From Herpetosiphon aurantiacus DSM 785 (GTDB lineage Bacteria > Chloroflexota > Chloroflexia > Chloroflexales > Herpetosiphonaceae), in NCBI GenBank assembly GCA_000018565.1, contig CP000875.1:4045199-4109198 (forward strand): a stretch of 64,000 nt of DNA, given 5' to 3'. The notes below the pieces were generated by a model. It worked only from the letters and a program-made list of their open reading frames with translations, did not search any database and had not been told where the DNA came from. The translations under genes were made by a program, and so were the position numbers. This document shows positions 56,727-64,000 of this stretch, in pieces (positions within the stretch are counted from its first letter, which is position 1; each line of letters starts with the position of its first letter).

Positions 56727-59008
56727 GCTTCTTCTCCAGTTTCGCTGGCGGCCTTTTTACGGCGACGTGGTTGTTTTTTGGCTGGCTCGACTGGAGCTGG
56801 AGCTTCAGCGACTGGCTCGGCCTTTTTGCGGCGAGTGGTTTTCTTAGGTTTTTCTTCGACGACTTCAACTGGCTCGGCAGCTTTCCGGCGGCCACCCCGC
56901 TTTTTGGGCTTTTCCTCAGTCACTGCTTCAACCACAGGTTCTGCGATTGGTTCGCTGACGATTTCGGCGACAGGCTCAGCTACAGCTTCCACTTCAACCG
57001 CTGGCTCAGGCGCTGGATCATTGGCGACGCTGGCAGCAATCGCTTCGGCCACGCTCAGCGGCACAATCGATTTGCGGCGGCGGCTGGGCTTACGCGGCTT
57101 GATCGCTGCGGTTGAGGTTGCCACAGGTGCTTCATACTCGATTGGCTCGGCAAACGAATAATCGGCATCACTTTCAGGCAACGGCTGTTCTTCAAAGCTT
57201 TCGGGCAAGGCCACTTCATCGATTGGCGCAGTGTAATCATCGTCAATCGCGATGGTTTGGCCACCGATCATGGCTGGCAACAAACGTGGTTCTTCATCAA
57301 CCAGGTCAGGCAAGCTTGGGCCATCATCAAAGGCTTCAAGATCGCTTGGCTCGAAGGTTGTTATTGCACCATCAAACTGCTCAGGGTTGAGCACCAAGCG
57401 ATAGTGGGCTTTGGCTCCACGATTTGAGCGCTGGACTTTGCCTTCGTTGATCGCTTGTTTGATCAATTCCTTCAAGGCATTATTGGTCAGATCAAGCTCA
57501 GCCGTGTTGCGCATTTCGCGAAGATCGTTAAAGATATCGGCGAATGGCACTGGCTCGCTATACACGCCCATCACCTGATAGAACAACTGCCATTCACGTT
57601 CGCCAAAGCTGAAACCTTCGGTTGGTGCTGGTACAAGGATTGTTTCGCTCAACTCTTCGGGCAGCACATCGACGGCTGGTTGTTCGCTGCGGCTGCTGCC
57701 ACGGCGGCGGCGACGACGGCCATTGCGGTCGCCACGTTCGCTGCTTGGGGCAACTTCTTCGCCATCGGCCAATTCCATCGGCTCATCGGCGATGCCAATT
57801 GTTTCAATCGTGATTGGGGCGATCGATTCGGCTTGCAACTCAAGCTCTTGTTCGAGTTCGCGTTCGGCCTCAACTGAGGGCAAATCTTCAGCAAATTGCG
57901 AAAGCTTGTAAGGATCTTCATCGGGCAAGAAGACTTCGTTAACTGTGCCGCTGGTGAAGATTTGAATCTTGCCAAGTCGTTCGGCTTCGCGCACAAAATC
58001 GGTAAATTTGGTGAACGGCTTGCCTTGAGCATCGCGATAGCGACTTTCTTTGAAGTTGGGCAGCAGTTCTTTCATCAGCACCTTGAGCGAGCCAAATGAA
58101 GTCACATAGCCACGTTTCCGCGCTAAGTGCAAGGCCTCAACCAACTTATCATAAATTGCCGCATCGGGATTGCTGGGGGTGGTTGCCACGACTGGCGCGG
58201 TGCTTGGTGCTGGCCGTACCACAATTTCGGGAGCTTTTTCAGCGGGCTTTTCAACCCGTGGTTCGGCTGTTTTCTCCGAACGTGAATCAAGCCGCTCGAA
58301 AGTTGGCTCGGCATTCTTCTCAGGGCGTTCGCGTTCGCGGCGGCGATCATCGCGGCCATTGCGTTCGCTACGTTCTGACCGTTCTGGGCGTTCGCTGCGT
58401 TCAGGGCGTTCTGGGCGTTCGCTACGATCGTTACGTTCAACCCGTTCAGGGCGCTCGACCCGCTCGAAGGTTTTTTCGTGGCGCTCGTTGCGACGGCCAC
58501 CCATCGGGCGAATATCGACAATTTGCTCGTAGAACAAAAATTCATCGGCACTTTGAGCGAGATGGCTGGAGGCAGCCCCGCCAATGCCAACGATAATCAC
58601 ATCTTTACCTTCTTGGCGCACACAGTTGACCAAGGCGATAAAATCGCGGTCGCCAGTGATAAAGATATACGAACCAATGTTGGTGCGTGTGTAGAGCGTG
58701 CGCATTGCATCGATACACATGTGCATATCCACACTATTTTTGATCGGACGGCCCATGCGACCTTCGTCCTTATCATAATAGTAGGTTGGCACATACATTG
58801 GCTCGATATTATTGGCAAACAAAGCGCTGGTAATGCGTGGGTAACGATACCAATCGGCGTAAGCGCGAGCAACTACAACACGGCCATAGTCCTCGCAACG
58901 TTCCATCAAAGCTTCGAAATTAGGGGTAGCGTCGAACTTCTCTCGAACTGAAACATAAATGTTCTCGAAGTCGATAAAAACCGCAACATCCTGCTTGGGT
59001 TTGTTCAT
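56723..59008 (-). CDS. NYN-domain RNA-processing protein with LOTUS/OST-HTH domains
   Basis: 761 residues from the ATG at 59008 (MNKPKQDVAVFIDFEN). The NYN (PIN-like) nuclease domain covers residues 1-165: VAVFIDFENIYVSV, a KNSVDMHMCIDAMRTL block and IFITGDRDFIALVNCV, which carry the metal-binding Asp residues, then KDVIIVGIGGAASSHLAQSA. Next is an Arg/Glu/Pro repeat tract (RSERPERPERSERPER), then an OST-HTH/LOTUS-like domain (about 300-385, YDKLVEALHLARKRGYVTSF, FVREAERLGKIQIFTSGTV). A winged-helix-like unit follows (about 490-565, LTNNALKELIKQAINEGKVQ), then acidic and Lys/Arg-rich tails (KKRGGRRKAAEP). This layout suggests RNA binding plus cleavage. First gene of the operon with trpF. Confidence 0.86.
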   Translation of the reverse strand: MNKPKQDVAVFIDFENIYVSVREKFDATPNFEALMERCEDYGRVVVARAYADWYRYPRITSALFANNIEPMYVPTYYYDKDEGRMGRPIKNSVDMHMCIDAMRTLYTRTNIGSYIFITGDRDFIALVNCVRQEGKDVIIVGIGGAASSHLAQSADEFLFYEQIVDIRPMGGRRNERHEKTFERVERPERVERNDRSERPERPERSERPERSERSERNGRDDRRRERERPEKNAEPTFERLDSRSEKTAEPRVEKPAEKAPEIVVRPAPSTAPVVATTPSNPDAAIYDKLVEALHLARKRGYVTSFGSLKVLMKELLPNFKESRYRDAQGKPFTKFTDFVREAERLGKIQIFTSGTVNEVFLPDEDPYKLSQFAEDLPSVEAERELEQELELQAESIAPITIETIGIADEPMELADGEEVAPSSERGDRNGRRRRRRGSSRSEQPAVDVLPEELSETILVPAPTEGFSFGEREWQLFYQVMGVYSEPVPFADIFNDLREMRNTAELDLTNNALKELIKQAINEGKVQRSNRGAKAHYRLVLNPEQFDGAITTFEPSDLEAFDDGPSLPDLVDEEPRLLPAMIGGQTIAIDDDYTAPIDEVALPESFEEQPLPESDADYSFAEPIEYEAPVATSTAAIKPRKPSRRRKSIVPLSVAEAIAASVANDPAPEPAVEVEAVAEPVAEIVSEPIAEPVVEAVTEEKPKKRGGRRKAAEPVEVVEEKPKKTTRRKKAEPVAEAPAPVEPAKKQPRRRKKAASETGEEA

Positions 59009-59400
59009 AGGGATTCCAATGTGCTCCTGGGCAGTCATTTTGGTTGTGGCATGCCATTTAATTCTGGCGAGTGATCGAGTACGGTCACCCATTACCACTT
59101 AAAACTGCCAACAATTAGACAAAACAATTTGACAAATGACGACATCAAACCAGCTGGAATGATGTATTGCGTGGGCGGCATCGCCTCTCATGGGATACTC
59201 AACGCGGCTAGTATACCATATCATTGCGCTGTGTATAGTCCTAAATTTGTTAGCTGGGGATCGGAGATCTTTCAAGGGTGGGTTTTCAACAATCATTGGG
59301 TGGGATGCACCGTCGATGTTCATGCCCCCGACCCCTAGCCCCCTCCTTACAAGGGTAGGTTTTAATAATGATTGGGTGGGATCTGAAGTCGCTGTGGATG

Positions 59401-59511
59401 CCCTCACCCCCTAGCCCCCTCTCCCGCCCGCGAGGCGAGGGGGAAACCCTTGATCATGATCACTGGCTCTCCCCTCGCCCGCCGCCGTGGGAGAGGGGTC
59501 GGGGGTGAGGG
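59401..59511. repeat. R1 palindromic repeat, copy i
   Basis: CCCTCACCCCCTAGCCCCCT at the left, GGGTCGGGGGTGAGGG at the right, inner palindrome CGCCCGCCGCCGTGGGAGAG. Flanked on both sides by the sub-element (CTTACAAGGGTAGGTTTTAA at 59345-59364 and its inverse AAAACTTACCCTTGTAAGGG at 59517-59536). It lies in the 712-bp gap 59009-59720, in which I see no gene. An earlier sub-element copy is at about 59271-59290. Confidence 0.85.
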
Positions 59512-59536
59512 AGCTTAAAACTTACCCTTGTAAGGG

Positions 59537-59629
59537 ATTGGGGATCGGGGATCGGTCACTGAATTGTATGGAGCAATCAACGGATTAAGCAATTGCTCCC
59601 GACCCCCAACAACCAACTACCGATCCCCT
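59537..59629. repeat. R5 inverted G/C-run repeat
   Basis: GATTGGGGATCGGGGATCGG at the left and CCCGACCCCCAACAACC then ACCGATCCCC at the right, with a smaller inner inverted repeat GGAGCAAT / ATTGCTCC (59570-59599). It lies upstream of the UbiA-type gene. Confidence 0.6.
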
Positions 59630-59720
59630 CTGTTACGTTTGACGCACATGCAATGGGTAGGTAGAATGATCAACGCTAGGCGAAACCGATTCGTCAGGCT
59701 CAAGGAGTAGAGTTATTCGT

Positions 59721-60653
59721 ATGCAACAGCCATATAAAGCGGTTCAACCTCAGTTTTCAAAGATGCCTAAATATCTATTATTGACCATGCGCCCCAAGCA
59801 GTGGGTCAAAAATATTTTTGTGTTTGCGGGCTTAATTTTTGCCAATGATCTGCTATTGACCAACCCGCAAAGCCTGCTACGGGTGCTCGCAACCTTTGGT
59901 TTGTGGTGTTTGATCGCTAGCTCAATTTATTTGATCAACGATCTGGTCGATATTGAGAAGGATCGTGATCATCCTAAAAAGCGTTATCGCCCATTGGCGA
60001 GCGGCCATCTTGCCCCAAGTAGCGCGATTGTCGCAACCCTGATTTTCTTGGTTATCGGCTTGCCCTTGGCCTGGATGCTCAGTCGTGAGGTCGCAATTAT
60101 CTTGGCTGTGTATGTGGTGATGCAATTAGCCTATTCATTTCGACTCAAACATGTGGTAATTCTCGATGTGTTTATTATTGCGGCGGGCTTTGTGTTTCGC
60201 ACAGTTTCGGGCGCGGTAGTGCTTGGCATCGATATTTCACCTTGGTTGTTGATTTGTACTGGTCTGCTATCGCTATTTTTGGCGCTCGCTAAACGCCGCC
60301 ATGAGTTGGTGTTGCTCGAAACTGGGGCTGGCAGCCATCGCCGTGTACTCGATGAATATTCGACCGAGCTATTGCAAGAGATGATTTCGCTGATTACCGC
60401 CAGCACCTTGATTGCCTATATTTTGTATACACTCAACCCAACCAATCCCCATATACCTACGAGTCCTTTCCCATTAATGTTAATTACCGTGCCATTTGTG
60501 ATCTATGGCATTTTTCGCTATCTCTACTTGGTCTATAAAAAAGATGAAGGCGGCAGCCCTGAGGAGTTATTGCTCAAGGATTTGCCAATGTTGGCCGATA
60601 TTGTGCTTTGGGGCATAACGGTTGTATCGATTAGTTATATCTTTCGCCAATAG
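59721..60653 (+). CDS. UbiA-family prenyltransferase (decaprenyl-phosphate phosphoribosyltransferase-like)
   Basis: 310 residues with eight or nine transmembrane helices. An AAGGAG lies 13 bp before the ATG at 59721; an in-frame ATG at 59763 is possible. The two aspartate-rich motifs of the UbiA superfamily are present: LINDLVDIEKDRDHPKKRYR (first, N-D-x-x-D-x-x-x-D) and the second near KRRHELVLLETG. RPKQWVKNIFVFAGLIFAND at the start and RPLASGHL after the first motif are typical of the group that moves phosphoribose onto a polyprenyl phosphate (as in arabinan synthesis) or makes related lipids. Exact substrate unknown. It opens a three-gene unit. Confidence 0.9.
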   Translation: MQQPYKAVQPQFSKMPKYLLLTMRPKQWVKNIFVFAGLIFANDLLLTNPQSLLRVLATFGLWCLIASSIYLINDLVDIEKDRDHPKKRYRPLASGHLAPSSAIVATLIFLVIGLPLAWMLSREVAIILAVYVVMQLAYSFRLKHVVILDVFIIAAGFVFRTVSGAVVLGIDISPWLLICTGLLSLFLALAKRRHELVLLETGAGSHRRVLDEYSTELLQEMISLITASTLIAYILYTLNPTNPHIPTSPFPLMLITVPFVIYGIFRYLYLVYKKDEGGSPEELLLKDLPMLADIVLWGITVVSISYIFRQ

Positions 60654-60662
60654 GAGTTGGTT

Positions 60663-61127
60663 ATGCAAACATCGCGTTCACCGTGGTTGGATCGCCTGTT
60701 CCGCCTTGCAAATTTGGCGATTATTCCAGGCTGGCTGTTGATGATCGGCGCACCGCGTTCGCGCTGGACTCAACGGGTGATCAACGATGATCGCTTTTTT
60801 ATTGGGATGGGCGGGCTTTACGCGGCCATGTTGGGTGGCGCACTGGTCGAAAACGAGGGCAATGGCTTTAGTTTTAGCTCGATGCTCAATCCAACCCTCG
60901 ATTCAATCGGCAAACTATTTCAAGAAGGCGGCCCCAAAGGCACATTTGCGGGCTGGACGCATTATTTGGTCTTTGATTTCTTCGTTGGGCGGGCAATTTT
61001 GCGCGATGCCCAAGAGAAACAAATTCCACATTGGTTGGTTGTGCCTGCGCTGCTTTGCACCTTGATGAGCGGCCCCTTGGGCTTAGCCTACTATCAGGTG
61101 TTGCTGCGCCTGCGAGGTGCTGCATGA
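60663..61127 (+). CDS. ABA4-like family membrane protein (DUF4281)
   Basis: 154 residues from the ATG at 60663, with GGAG 5 bp upstream; a TTG at 60657 overlaps that site. Three or four hydrophobic helices. RLANLAIIPGWLLMIGAPRS, the block GWTHYLVFDFFVGRAILRDA and LMSGPLGLAYYQVLLRL match the ABA4/DUF4281 family, which in plants is needed for neoxanthin formation and is found in many bacteria with unknown role. Standing after a UbiA-family gene, a part in isoprenoid or carotenoid metabolism is plausible. Its stop overlaps the next ATG by 4 bp (ATGA). Confidence 0.85.
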   Translation: MQTSRSPWLDRLFRLANLAIIPGWLLMIGAPRSRWTQRVINDDRFFIGMGGLYAAMLGGALVENEGNGFSFSSMLNPTLDSIGKLFQEGGPKGTFAGWTHYLVFDFFVGRAILRDAQEKQIPHWLVVPALLCTLMSGPLGLAYYQVLLRLRGAA

Positions 61128-61630
61128 ACGAACGTCCAATCCGCCGAACTCCGTTAATTCGCATGTCGGATATCGTGTTGCCTGGCCAAACCAATAATCA
61201 TGGCACGATGTTTGGCGGCGAGGTATTGGCGATGATGGACCGTGCGGCGGCGATTGCAGCGATTCGCTTTTGCCGTCAGCAAGTTGTTACCGCTTCGACT
61301 GAACGCATCGATTTTCGCACGCCAATTCATCATGGCGATTTGGTCGATATGTTGGCCAAAGTGATTTACACGGGCACAACGTCATTGATTGTGCGGATCG
61401 ATGCCTGGGCCGAAGATCCAATCTCGGGCGAGCGGCGTTGGTGTACGACTGGCTTTTATTCGATGGTTTCGGTCGGAATTGATGGCCGTCCAACCGCGAT
61501 TCCGCGTTTGTTGGTCGAAACGCCAACCGAACAGGCCGATTGGGAGCATGGAGCTAAGATCAAAGCCTTGATTAGCGAACGACTCAAAGCCAACGATGCG
61601 CCAATTCCTGCCGACCCACTAACGTTTTAG
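61124..61630 (+). CDS. Acyl-CoA thioesterase, hotdog fold
   Basis: 168 residues from the ATG at 61124, overlapping the ABA4-like stop by 4 bp. Blocks RMSDIVLPGQTNNHGTMFGG, EVLAMMDRAAAIAAIRFC and DFRTPIHHGDLVDMLAKVIY are those of the YciA/BFIT-type hotdog thioesterases, with the active-site region N-H-x-x-x-F-G-G. The family splits acyl-CoA into free acid and CoA. It is translationally coupled to the membrane-lipid-type genes upstream. The C terminus is Pro-rich. No frameshift or other oddity. Confidence 0.93.
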   Translation: MNERPIRRTPLIRMSDIVLPGQTNNHGTMFGGEVLAMMDRAAAIAAIRFCRQQVVTASTERIDFRTPIHHGDLVDMLAKVIYTGTTSLIVRIDAWAEDPISGERRWCTTGFYSMVSVGIDGRPTAIPRLLVETPTEQADWEHGAKIKALISERLKANDAPIPADPLTF

Positions 61631-61722
61631 CTATTGATGCAATCATGCCCTGACCCCAATCCATCTTTCTTTCAAGGGCTGGTTTTTAACCAAATCATTG
61701 ACCATCGCTATGGATCGATGAT

Positions 61723-61786
61723 CACCACCCTTCCGTCCCGCCTCCAGGCGGGAAACGCAGGGGGCTTTAATCCCCCTGCACCCCCC
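61723..61786. repeat. R2 double-hairpin repeat, copy 3 (inverted)
   Basis: CACCACCCTTCCGTCCCGCC, TCCAGGCGGGAAACGCAGGG, GGCTTTAATCCCCCTGCACC: the reverse complement of the copy at 46997 with compensating changes in the second stem (CCCGCC/GGCGGG), which argues for a conserved fold. It lies in the 500-bp gap 61631-62130, which also holds an R1 copy and no gene. Confidence 0.85.
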
Positions 61787-61876
61787 TCAAGGGCATGCCG
61801 TGATGGGCAACCATCCACCGATAAACCACACAATTATTGGTTCGAAGCATCAACCCTATCCCTATAAGAACTAGCT

Positions 61877-61973
61877 CCCACGGCAGCGGGCGAGGGGCGT
61901 TCAAACCTTCATGATCAAAGGAAAGGCTTCCCCCTCGCCTGCTGGGCGGGAGAGGGGGCTAGGGGGTGAGGGA
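61877..61973. repeat. R1 palindromic repeat, copy j
   Basis: CCCACGGCAGCGGGCGAGGG at the left and GGGCTAGGGGGTGAGGG at the right; a partial piece (CCCCTCTCCCACAGCGGGCG, 62082-62101) follows just before the next gene, and the sub-element CCTACCCTTGAAAGGG is at about 62002-62017. Confidence 0.8.
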
Positions 61974-62130
61974 ACGCGCCACAGCAGACCAATCGTAAAA
62001 ACCTACCCTTGAAAGGGCGAGGGGGTGAGGGCATATCAATTGATGATGAATCCATTCAATCATTGTTAAACATTGAAAGACCCCTCTCCCACAGCGGGCG
62101 AGGGTATTTTTAGCATTTGATGAGGTAATT

Positions 62131-63111
62131 ATGCAAGCAATTATATTTGAGCAGGCTGGTGATGCTGATGTGTTGCAATTGGCCGAAATCGCCGATTTGC
62201 AGCCGCAAGCTGGCGAATTGTTGATTCGGGTGTATGCGACTGCCGTCAATCGGGCCGATATTTTGCAGCGTCGTGGTATGTATCCAGCGCCAGCGGGAGC
62301 TTCAGAGATTTTGGGGCTAGAAATTGCCGGCGAGGTGATTGGCCATGGCGTGGGTGTTACAGCTCCAGCGCTTGGGACGCGCGTTTGTGCCTTGTTGCCA
62401 GGCGGCGGTTATGCGCAGCAAGTGGTGATTCCGGCTGAACTAGCCATGCCAATTCCGGCAAATTTGAGCTACGAACAAGCTGCGGCGATTCCCGAAGTGT
62501 GGATGACCGCCTACGATAATTTGTTTAATTGGGGCCGTTTGAGTGCTGGCGAACGCTTGTTGGTGCATGGCGGCAGTTCAGGCATCGGTACAGCGGCGAT
62601 TCAACTAGCGCGTTGGCGTGGCGCTGAAGTACTGATCACTGCTGGCTCCGAGGCCAAAATTGCCCGTTGCCGCGAATTAGGGGCGTTTGCCGGCATCAAC
62701 TATCGAACTGAACACTGGCCTGAACGGGTGCAAGCACTGACTGAGCAGCAAGGTGTTGACGTGGTTTTGGATATGCTAGGAGCCAGTTATTTCAACGATA
62801 ATTTAGCCAGTTTGCGGGTTGGCGGGCGCTTGGTGATTATTGCAACGATGGGTGGAGCACAAACTGAGCTTGATCTACGCACATTGATGCTCAAACGCTT
62901 GACGGTTTGTGGCACAACCTTACGTGCCCGCCCGATTGCCGCCAAAGCAGCCCTAACTCAACAAATGCTGGCCGATGTGTTGCCACGCTTTGCCGATGGT
63001 ACATTTCAGCCAGTCATTGAAGCGGTGTTTGATTTGGCTGAAGCCAGTGCTGCCCATCGCTTGCTGGAATCAAGCCAGCATGTCGGAAAAATTGTGCTGC
63101 GCGTAGCCTAG
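62131..63111 (+). CDS. NAD(P)H-quinone oxidoreductase, zinc-free MDR (zeta-crystallin/PIG3-like)
   Basis: 326 residues with GAGGT before the ATG. Family start MQAIIFEQAGDADVLQLAEI, then NRADILQRRGMYPAPAGASE and ILGLEIAGEVIGHG of the catalytic fold, and the nucleotide fold HGGSSGIGTAAIQLARWRGA (the G-x-G-x-x-A type loop). It lacks the zinc-binding cysteines of alcohol dehydrogenases, as expected for the quinone reductase group, which reduces quinones or alkenals with NADPH. It stands alone, between repeats, on the plus strand before purB. Confidence 0.94.
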   Translation: MQAIIFEQAGDADVLQLAEIADLQPQAGELLIRVYATAVNRADILQRRGMYPAPAGASEILGLEIAGEVIGHGVGVTAPALGTRVCALLPGGGYAQQVVIPAELAMPIPANLSYEQAAAIPEVWMTAYDNLFNWGRLSAGERLLVHGGSSGIGTAAIQLARWRGAEVLITAGSEAKIARCRELGAFAGINYRTEHWPERVQALTEQQGVDVVLDMLGASYFNDNLASLRVGGRLVIIATMGGAQTELDLRTLMLKRLTVCGTTLRARPIAAKAALTQQMLADVLPRFADGTFQPVIEAVFDLAEASAAHRLLESSQHVGKIVLRVA

Positions 63112-63435
63112 AAGAACATAGAGCATAGAACATAGAACATATTTTGATCCACAAAGAGCACGCAGAGCACGAAGGGCTGAAACCACGAAGAACACGAAGA
63201 CCGCTAAGGACGAGGGGTCAGGATTCAGGGGCGTGGGGCCAGATTTGAACTCCATAGCCCACCTGACCCCTGATCGTTGGTCACTGAACCCTCTCCCCTT
63301 TTGCTTAAAACGTACCTGATCCCCGATCCCCAATACCCGATCCCCAAGCCCTACTTTTGATTTTTGCCCTCTAACTTTTGACTTTTGATCTACAATGGAG
63401 TGTATTTAATTCTACCAACCATAGTGAGGATTCTC
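63112..63435. repeat. Repeat-filled gap: R4, R5 and R3 remnants
   Basis: This 324-bp stretch holds CTAGAACATAGAGCATAGAAC-like runs (63112-63140), an R4 stretch (CACGCAGAGCACGAAGGGCT, CACGAAGAACACGAAGACCG, about 63150-63205), R5 pieces (GATCCCCGATCCCC, about 63320) and R3 pieces (ACTTTTGATTTTTGCCCTC, 63353-63372). No gene seen. A -35-like TTGACT is at 63378 but no matching -10 was found. Confidence 0.6.
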
Positions 63436-64000
63436 ATGAGCGAGATTAATCAACAGGCTTTACTGGCGATTGGGCCGCTTGATGGCCGCTATCGTAAAGA
63501 TGTTGAGGCGCTTAGTGGCCATTTTAGCGAAGCCGCGTTATGGCGCTATCGCGTGCGAGTTGAAGTTGAATATTTATTATTTTTGGCGCGAGCACCACGC
63601 ATCGGCCTGATCGAAGGCATCGATGGGCAGCTGGCCGGAGCTTTGCGCAATTTATATCGCCAATTTAGCGTCGATGATGCAGTGGCAATCGCAACCTGGG
63701 ATCGTAAAGTTAACCACGATGTGAAGGCAGTTGAATATTGGCTGCGCGAAAAGCTCGATCTGCTTGGGCTTGGCCAATACAAAGAGGCAGTGCACTTTGC
63801 CCTGACCTCGGAAGATGTCAATAACCTAGCCTATGCCTTGATGGTGCAAGAATCGCGTGATGTGGTGTTATTGCCAGCCTTGGGCAATATTCTCGGCCTC
63901 TTGCGTGATATGCAAATTGAGCATGCCGAAGCACCCTTATTAGCTAAAACCCACGGCCAACCAGCCACCCCCACCACCATGGGCAAAGAAATTGCGGTTT
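63436..64000 (+). CDS. purB: Adenylosuccinate lyase (3' end beyond window)
   Basis: 188 codons are visible from the ATG at 63436 (GTGAGGA upstream), open to the window edge. The enzyme splits SAICAR and adenylosuccinate, releasing fumarate, in purine synthesis. The start LLAIGPLDGRYRKDVEALSG and the block AVHFALTSEDVNNLAYALMV, then LLAKTHGQPATPTTMGKEIA, with the catalytic His in THGQ, place it in the long, E. coli-type PurB group (about 456 residues). No oddity in the visible part. Confidence 0.96.
   Translation, partial: MSEINQQALLAIGPLDGRYRKDVEALSGHFSEAALWRYRVRVEVEYLLFLARAPRIGLIEGIDGQLAGALRNLYRQFSVDDAVAIATWDRKVNHDVKAVEYWLREKLDLLGLGQYKEAVHFALTSEDVNNLAYALMVQESRDVVLLPALGNILGLLRDMQIEHAEAPLLAKTHGQPATPTTMGKEIAV

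Noticed and set aside
59009-59720. Possible tRNA or small RNA gene in the largest gene-free gap
   Set aside because: No cloverleaf or GTTCRANNC loop found by eye; the gap is accounted for by R1, its sub-element and R5 repeats.
63378-63410. Promoter for purB with TTGACT at 63378
   Set aside because: No acceptable -10 box lies 16-19 bp downstream; TACAAT at 63391 is too close.

Overview
The window looks like chromosomal DNA of a filamentous, gliding Chloroflexota bacterium, most likely Herpetosiphon or a close relative. That assignment is inference. It rests on moderate GC, an operon ordered nuoI-J-K-L-M-N, a large NACHT/FGE-sulfatase-fold protein, a latex-clearing-protein relative, a DUF2089/DUF4097 stress-type module, and very abundant GC-rich palindromic repeats between genes. 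No tRNA, rRNA or CRISPR array was seen.

Layout. 1-6.6 kb: start of a secreted subtilase (minus strand, cut by the window edge), a zinc-ribbon protein of unknown function, an MpaB/Lcp-type oxygenase, a TetR regulator with two tandem operator-like palindromes followed by an NAD-dependent epimerase/dehydratase, a divergent aat/clpS pair (N-degron pathway), and a Nudix hydrolase. 6.6-14.2 kb: secA, then proB - histidine phosphatase - proA (proline synthesis), then a MerR regulator and a small membrane protein on the minus strand. 14.6-21.4 kb: respiratory complex I genes nuoI to nuoN, minus strand, with a small repeat-bounded insert between nuoI and nuoJ. 21.8-28.4 kb: a membrane-anchored propeller-like protein, a PIG-L deacetylase and a PAS/GAF/HD-GYP c-di-GMP phosphodiesterase. 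28.5-29.8 kb: an intact, very GC-rich IS4-family element sitting inside one of the dispersed palindromes. 29.9-32.2 kb: a three-gene DUF2089 / SHOCT-like / DUF4097 operon. 32.5-40.6 kb: a DinG helicase with an exonuclease domain, a class A penicillin-binding protein divergent from an HtrA protease, and an unknown protein.

40.8-51.2 kb: a STAND-type ATPase with TPRs, a SpoU-type RNA methyltransferase, a GAF histidine kinase with a glycosyltransferase, a lipoprotein, a small protein, a DUF4230 protein, and Era with an unusual N-terminal extension. 51.3-54.8 kb: a two-gene unit, a NACHT NTPase with a degenerate FGE-sulfatase domain and a small partner. They share a 17-residue motif with identical spacing. 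This is the best candidate in the window for an undescribed system, probably a STAND-type conflict system. 54.9-59 kb: a possible NIF3 relative, then an operon NYN/LOTUS RNA-binding protein - trpF - Trm112-like protein with ATGA overlaps. 59.7-64 kb: a UbiA prenyltransferase - ABA4-like protein - hotdog thioesterase operon, a quinone oxidoreductase, and the start of purB.

Most gaps longer than about 100 bp are filled with short structured repeats, called here R1 to R5. R1 is a palindrome of about 100-115 bp with ends like CCCTCACCCCC / GGGGGTGAGGG (nine uninterrupted copies plus one split by the IS; some copies are partial). R2 is a double hairpin of about 63 bp (three copies). R3 is an AAGTCAAAAATC / GATTTTTGCC motif that often faces itself in inverted pairs and so bounds small 150-250 bp elements. 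R4 is an (ACGAAG)-rich degenerate repeat. R5 is a GGGGATCGGGG / CCCCGATCCCC pair. All functions given are inferences from sequence motifs read by eye; no database search was run.
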